A DNA stretch of 64,000 nt. It comes from Clostridium sp. Lineage in GTDB: Bacteria; Bacteroidota; Bacteroidia; Bacteroidales; Bacteroidaceae. Under the pieces are notes generated by a model, which saw only the letters and a program-made list of their open reading frames with translations, searched no databases and had not been told where the DNA came from. Position 1 is the first letter of the stretch. Each line of letters begins with the position of its first letter. The stretch is taken from contig JAMPGY010000003.1 of assembly GCA_023663705.1 (NCBI GenBank), positions 1-64,000 on the forward strand. The letters are read 5' to 3'. The translations under genes and the position numbers were made by a program. Below, in pieces: positions 63,901 through 64,000 of this stretch.

Positions 63901-63907
63901 AAGCTGA
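60905..63907 (+). CDS. N6-DNA-methylase / superfamily 2 helicase fusion
   Basis: 1000 residues. The N-terminal third is a gamma-type N6-adenine methyltransferase: LDMCCGMGNF (SAM motif I, Asp97-Phe105) and NPPF (catalytic motif IV, 157-160). Then comes a helical and basic linker (about 250-470). The C-terminal half is an SF2 helicase-like ATPase with Walker A QQGSGKT (Lys503), DESDE Walker B (595-599) and late motifs around TQQSLSSSVNIPACNDVI and QFYFRFIRLDS. Similar fusions are regular cargo of Bacteroides conjugative elements. A role in protecting the incoming element from restriction is plausible but unproved. Confidence 0.88.
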   Translation: MYAIIPQQIPQDRRAEVNEKILFSIDSGKDLIPAESIYNCYTGIGGLHNLKQSDFASYNEYAEAKKEYEMGQFFTPHEVCRDMVDMLSPASSEMILDMCCGMGNFFNHLPNHHNTYGFDIDGKAVAVARYLYPDAHIEKCDIRQYYPEQRFDVIIGNPPFNLKFDYRLSQEYYLDKAYDVLNPAGILMVIVPCSFMQSEFWEKTRIMGINSRFSFIGQVKLNPNAFASTGVHNFNTKVIAFLRKSLHIEMQAYNAEEFITMSELKDRIRAARQMKHRLRFDLMRETNRIDKEELEEFEYKLAKYMYELKAHTGLNRHIDKAEALVTKFRNQKPPENATREQVNQWEKNKLTTAKVLGIIRRYITTQHVVPRKEVALVKTSYGFKLKQYAPRLLNKVSHKAASINDLVLGHAELPVPEQMTEKNMRQIRAAEKLIRKKRRQYDNQNRQFADMQPDPQLAEYLDRMAFINKDGEVCGFTRLQKHDLNLVLQKRYALLNWQQGSGKTAAVYHRAKYLLKFHKVRNAVILAPAIATNMTWIPFLTMNRENFRVVRNNADLETVPEGVFLVLSTSMLSKLKRGLARFIKRTSGKHCLVFDESDEITNPSSQRTRHILCLFRRIKYKILDTGTTTRNNIAELYSQFELLYNNSVNMVCWSDRIYHENKDKEIEEESNPHYGEPFPAFRGHVLFRACHCPGKSTVFGIEKQNQDVYNKEELSALIGKTIITRKFRDFAGEKYKIRTHTVSPSEGEHEVYRVIIEEFCRICELYYNSTGDAKKDAGLRLMRQIKLLIKACSVPHLIEGYSGEGIPNKARYIEQLIRKIPGKVAVGCTSIAAFELYESHFRKCFPERPLFVVKGDVAFKKRQSIVTEFDSTVNGILVCTQQSLSSSVNIPACNDVILESLQWNIPKMEQFYFRFIRLDSKAMKDVHYVTYSDSVEQNLMALVLTKERLNEFIKSGEVKEQSDIFEEFDVTMSVIDSLLVRERDRDGKIHISWGSQRIAS

Positions 63908-63910
63908 AAA

Positions 63911-64000
63911 ATGAAAACCATGAGTAACCGCAGATTCCATTCCACAGGCAAAGGTAGCCCGCGCCCTTACCGGCTGAGCAAGGTCACGCCGCGAGCGGTT
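63911..64000 (+). CDS. Start of an open frame cut by the window edge
   Basis: ATG at 63911 opens a frame of 30 codons without a stop to the end of the window (MKTMSNRRFHSTGKGS and onward). It begins 3 bases after the methylase-helicase stop. Its middle contains the repeated module also found at 58851, so it may be a small element protein or just part of a repeated non-coding structure. Confidence 0.4.
   Translation, partial: MKTMSNRRFHSTGKGSPRPYRLSKVTPRAV
63942..63988 (+). repeat. Repeated module, copy 2
   Basis: CACAGGCAAAGGTA and AGCAAGGTCA recur here with the same order and nearly the same spacing as at 58851-58891. The middle has diverged mostly by C/T changes. Confidence 0.6.

Noticed and set aside
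62717-63940. 407-residue minus-strand open frame opposite the methylase-helicase
   Set aside because: The plus-strand helicase motifs are intact, and the minus frame has no recognisable features; long shadows are expected in this G+C-richer part.

Overview
The window is chromosomal DNA from a member of the Bacteroidales, most likely a gut Bacteroidaceae (Bacteroides/Phocaeicola-like). The genus is an inference. The evidence is: promoter-like sites of the Bacteroides type (TAnnTTTG about 20-60 bases upstream of many genes, sometimes with TTTG/TTG about 19 bases further up); few Shine-Dalgarno sequences; the rpmB-rpmG-DUF4295-ftsY-rimO cluster; a complete moxR-DUF58-batABCDE operon; a Cys-nucleophile C69 dipeptidase; and, at the right end, part of a Bacteroides-type integrative conjugative element.

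Layout. 0.1-13 kb holds housekeeping and exported-protein genes: an OmpH-like lipoprotein, pepD, a beta-helix lipoprotein with an exported endonuclease/exonuclease/phosphatase-family protein, rlmH, nadC, a C69 peptidase, an acyltransferase, a LuxR-type regulator, a phosphohexomutase and nudC. 13.4-24.4 kb holds a Na+/solute symporter overlapping an L-cysteine-desulfidase/serine-dehydratase-like gene, then map, tsaD, pncC-like, L28, L33, DUF4295, ftsY, rimO, an HU protein and an unusual HU-transmembrane-LysM fusion. 24.5-33.7 kb is the moxR/bat (aerotolerance-type) operon plus a PAP2 phosphatase. 33.7-38.8 kb holds an MBL hydrolase, rsmG and a DUF3298 lipoprotein on the minus strand, then a LacI-family regulator divergent from kdgK-eda (2-keto-3-deoxygluconate catabolism). 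38.8-39.86 kb is about 1 kb without a gene. It carries a perfect 69-bp inverted repeat around a palindrome-rich centre and a 23-bp tandem repeat. 39.86-50.8 kb (minus strand) holds a DJ-1/PfpI protein, a tripartite RND efflux operon, a Dna2-like nuclease-helicase and udk. 51-58.4 kb holds two small plus-strand genes, then hisGDCB behind a classical-looking histidine attenuator, then aspS. From about 58.8 kb to the end the base composition becomes richer in G and C, and the genes (DUF4121, DUF4942, a 1000-residue DNA methylase-helicase fusion) are typical conjugative-element cargo.

The strongest regulatory find is upstream of hisG. A 14-codon leader peptide contains three consecutive His codons. 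It is followed by a segment able to form an antiterminator and then a strong terminator hairpin, placed exactly as ribosome-mediated attenuation requires. Other points worth a second look are the HU-LysM membrane protein (a possible nucleoid-to-envelope tether), the 69-bp inverted repeat element, the 23-bp tandem repeats, and a repeated module flanking the methylase-helicase cargo.

I saw no rRNA, tRNA, CRISPR array or transposase gene in the window. The conjugative element is cut by the right edge, and I could not identify its attachment site.
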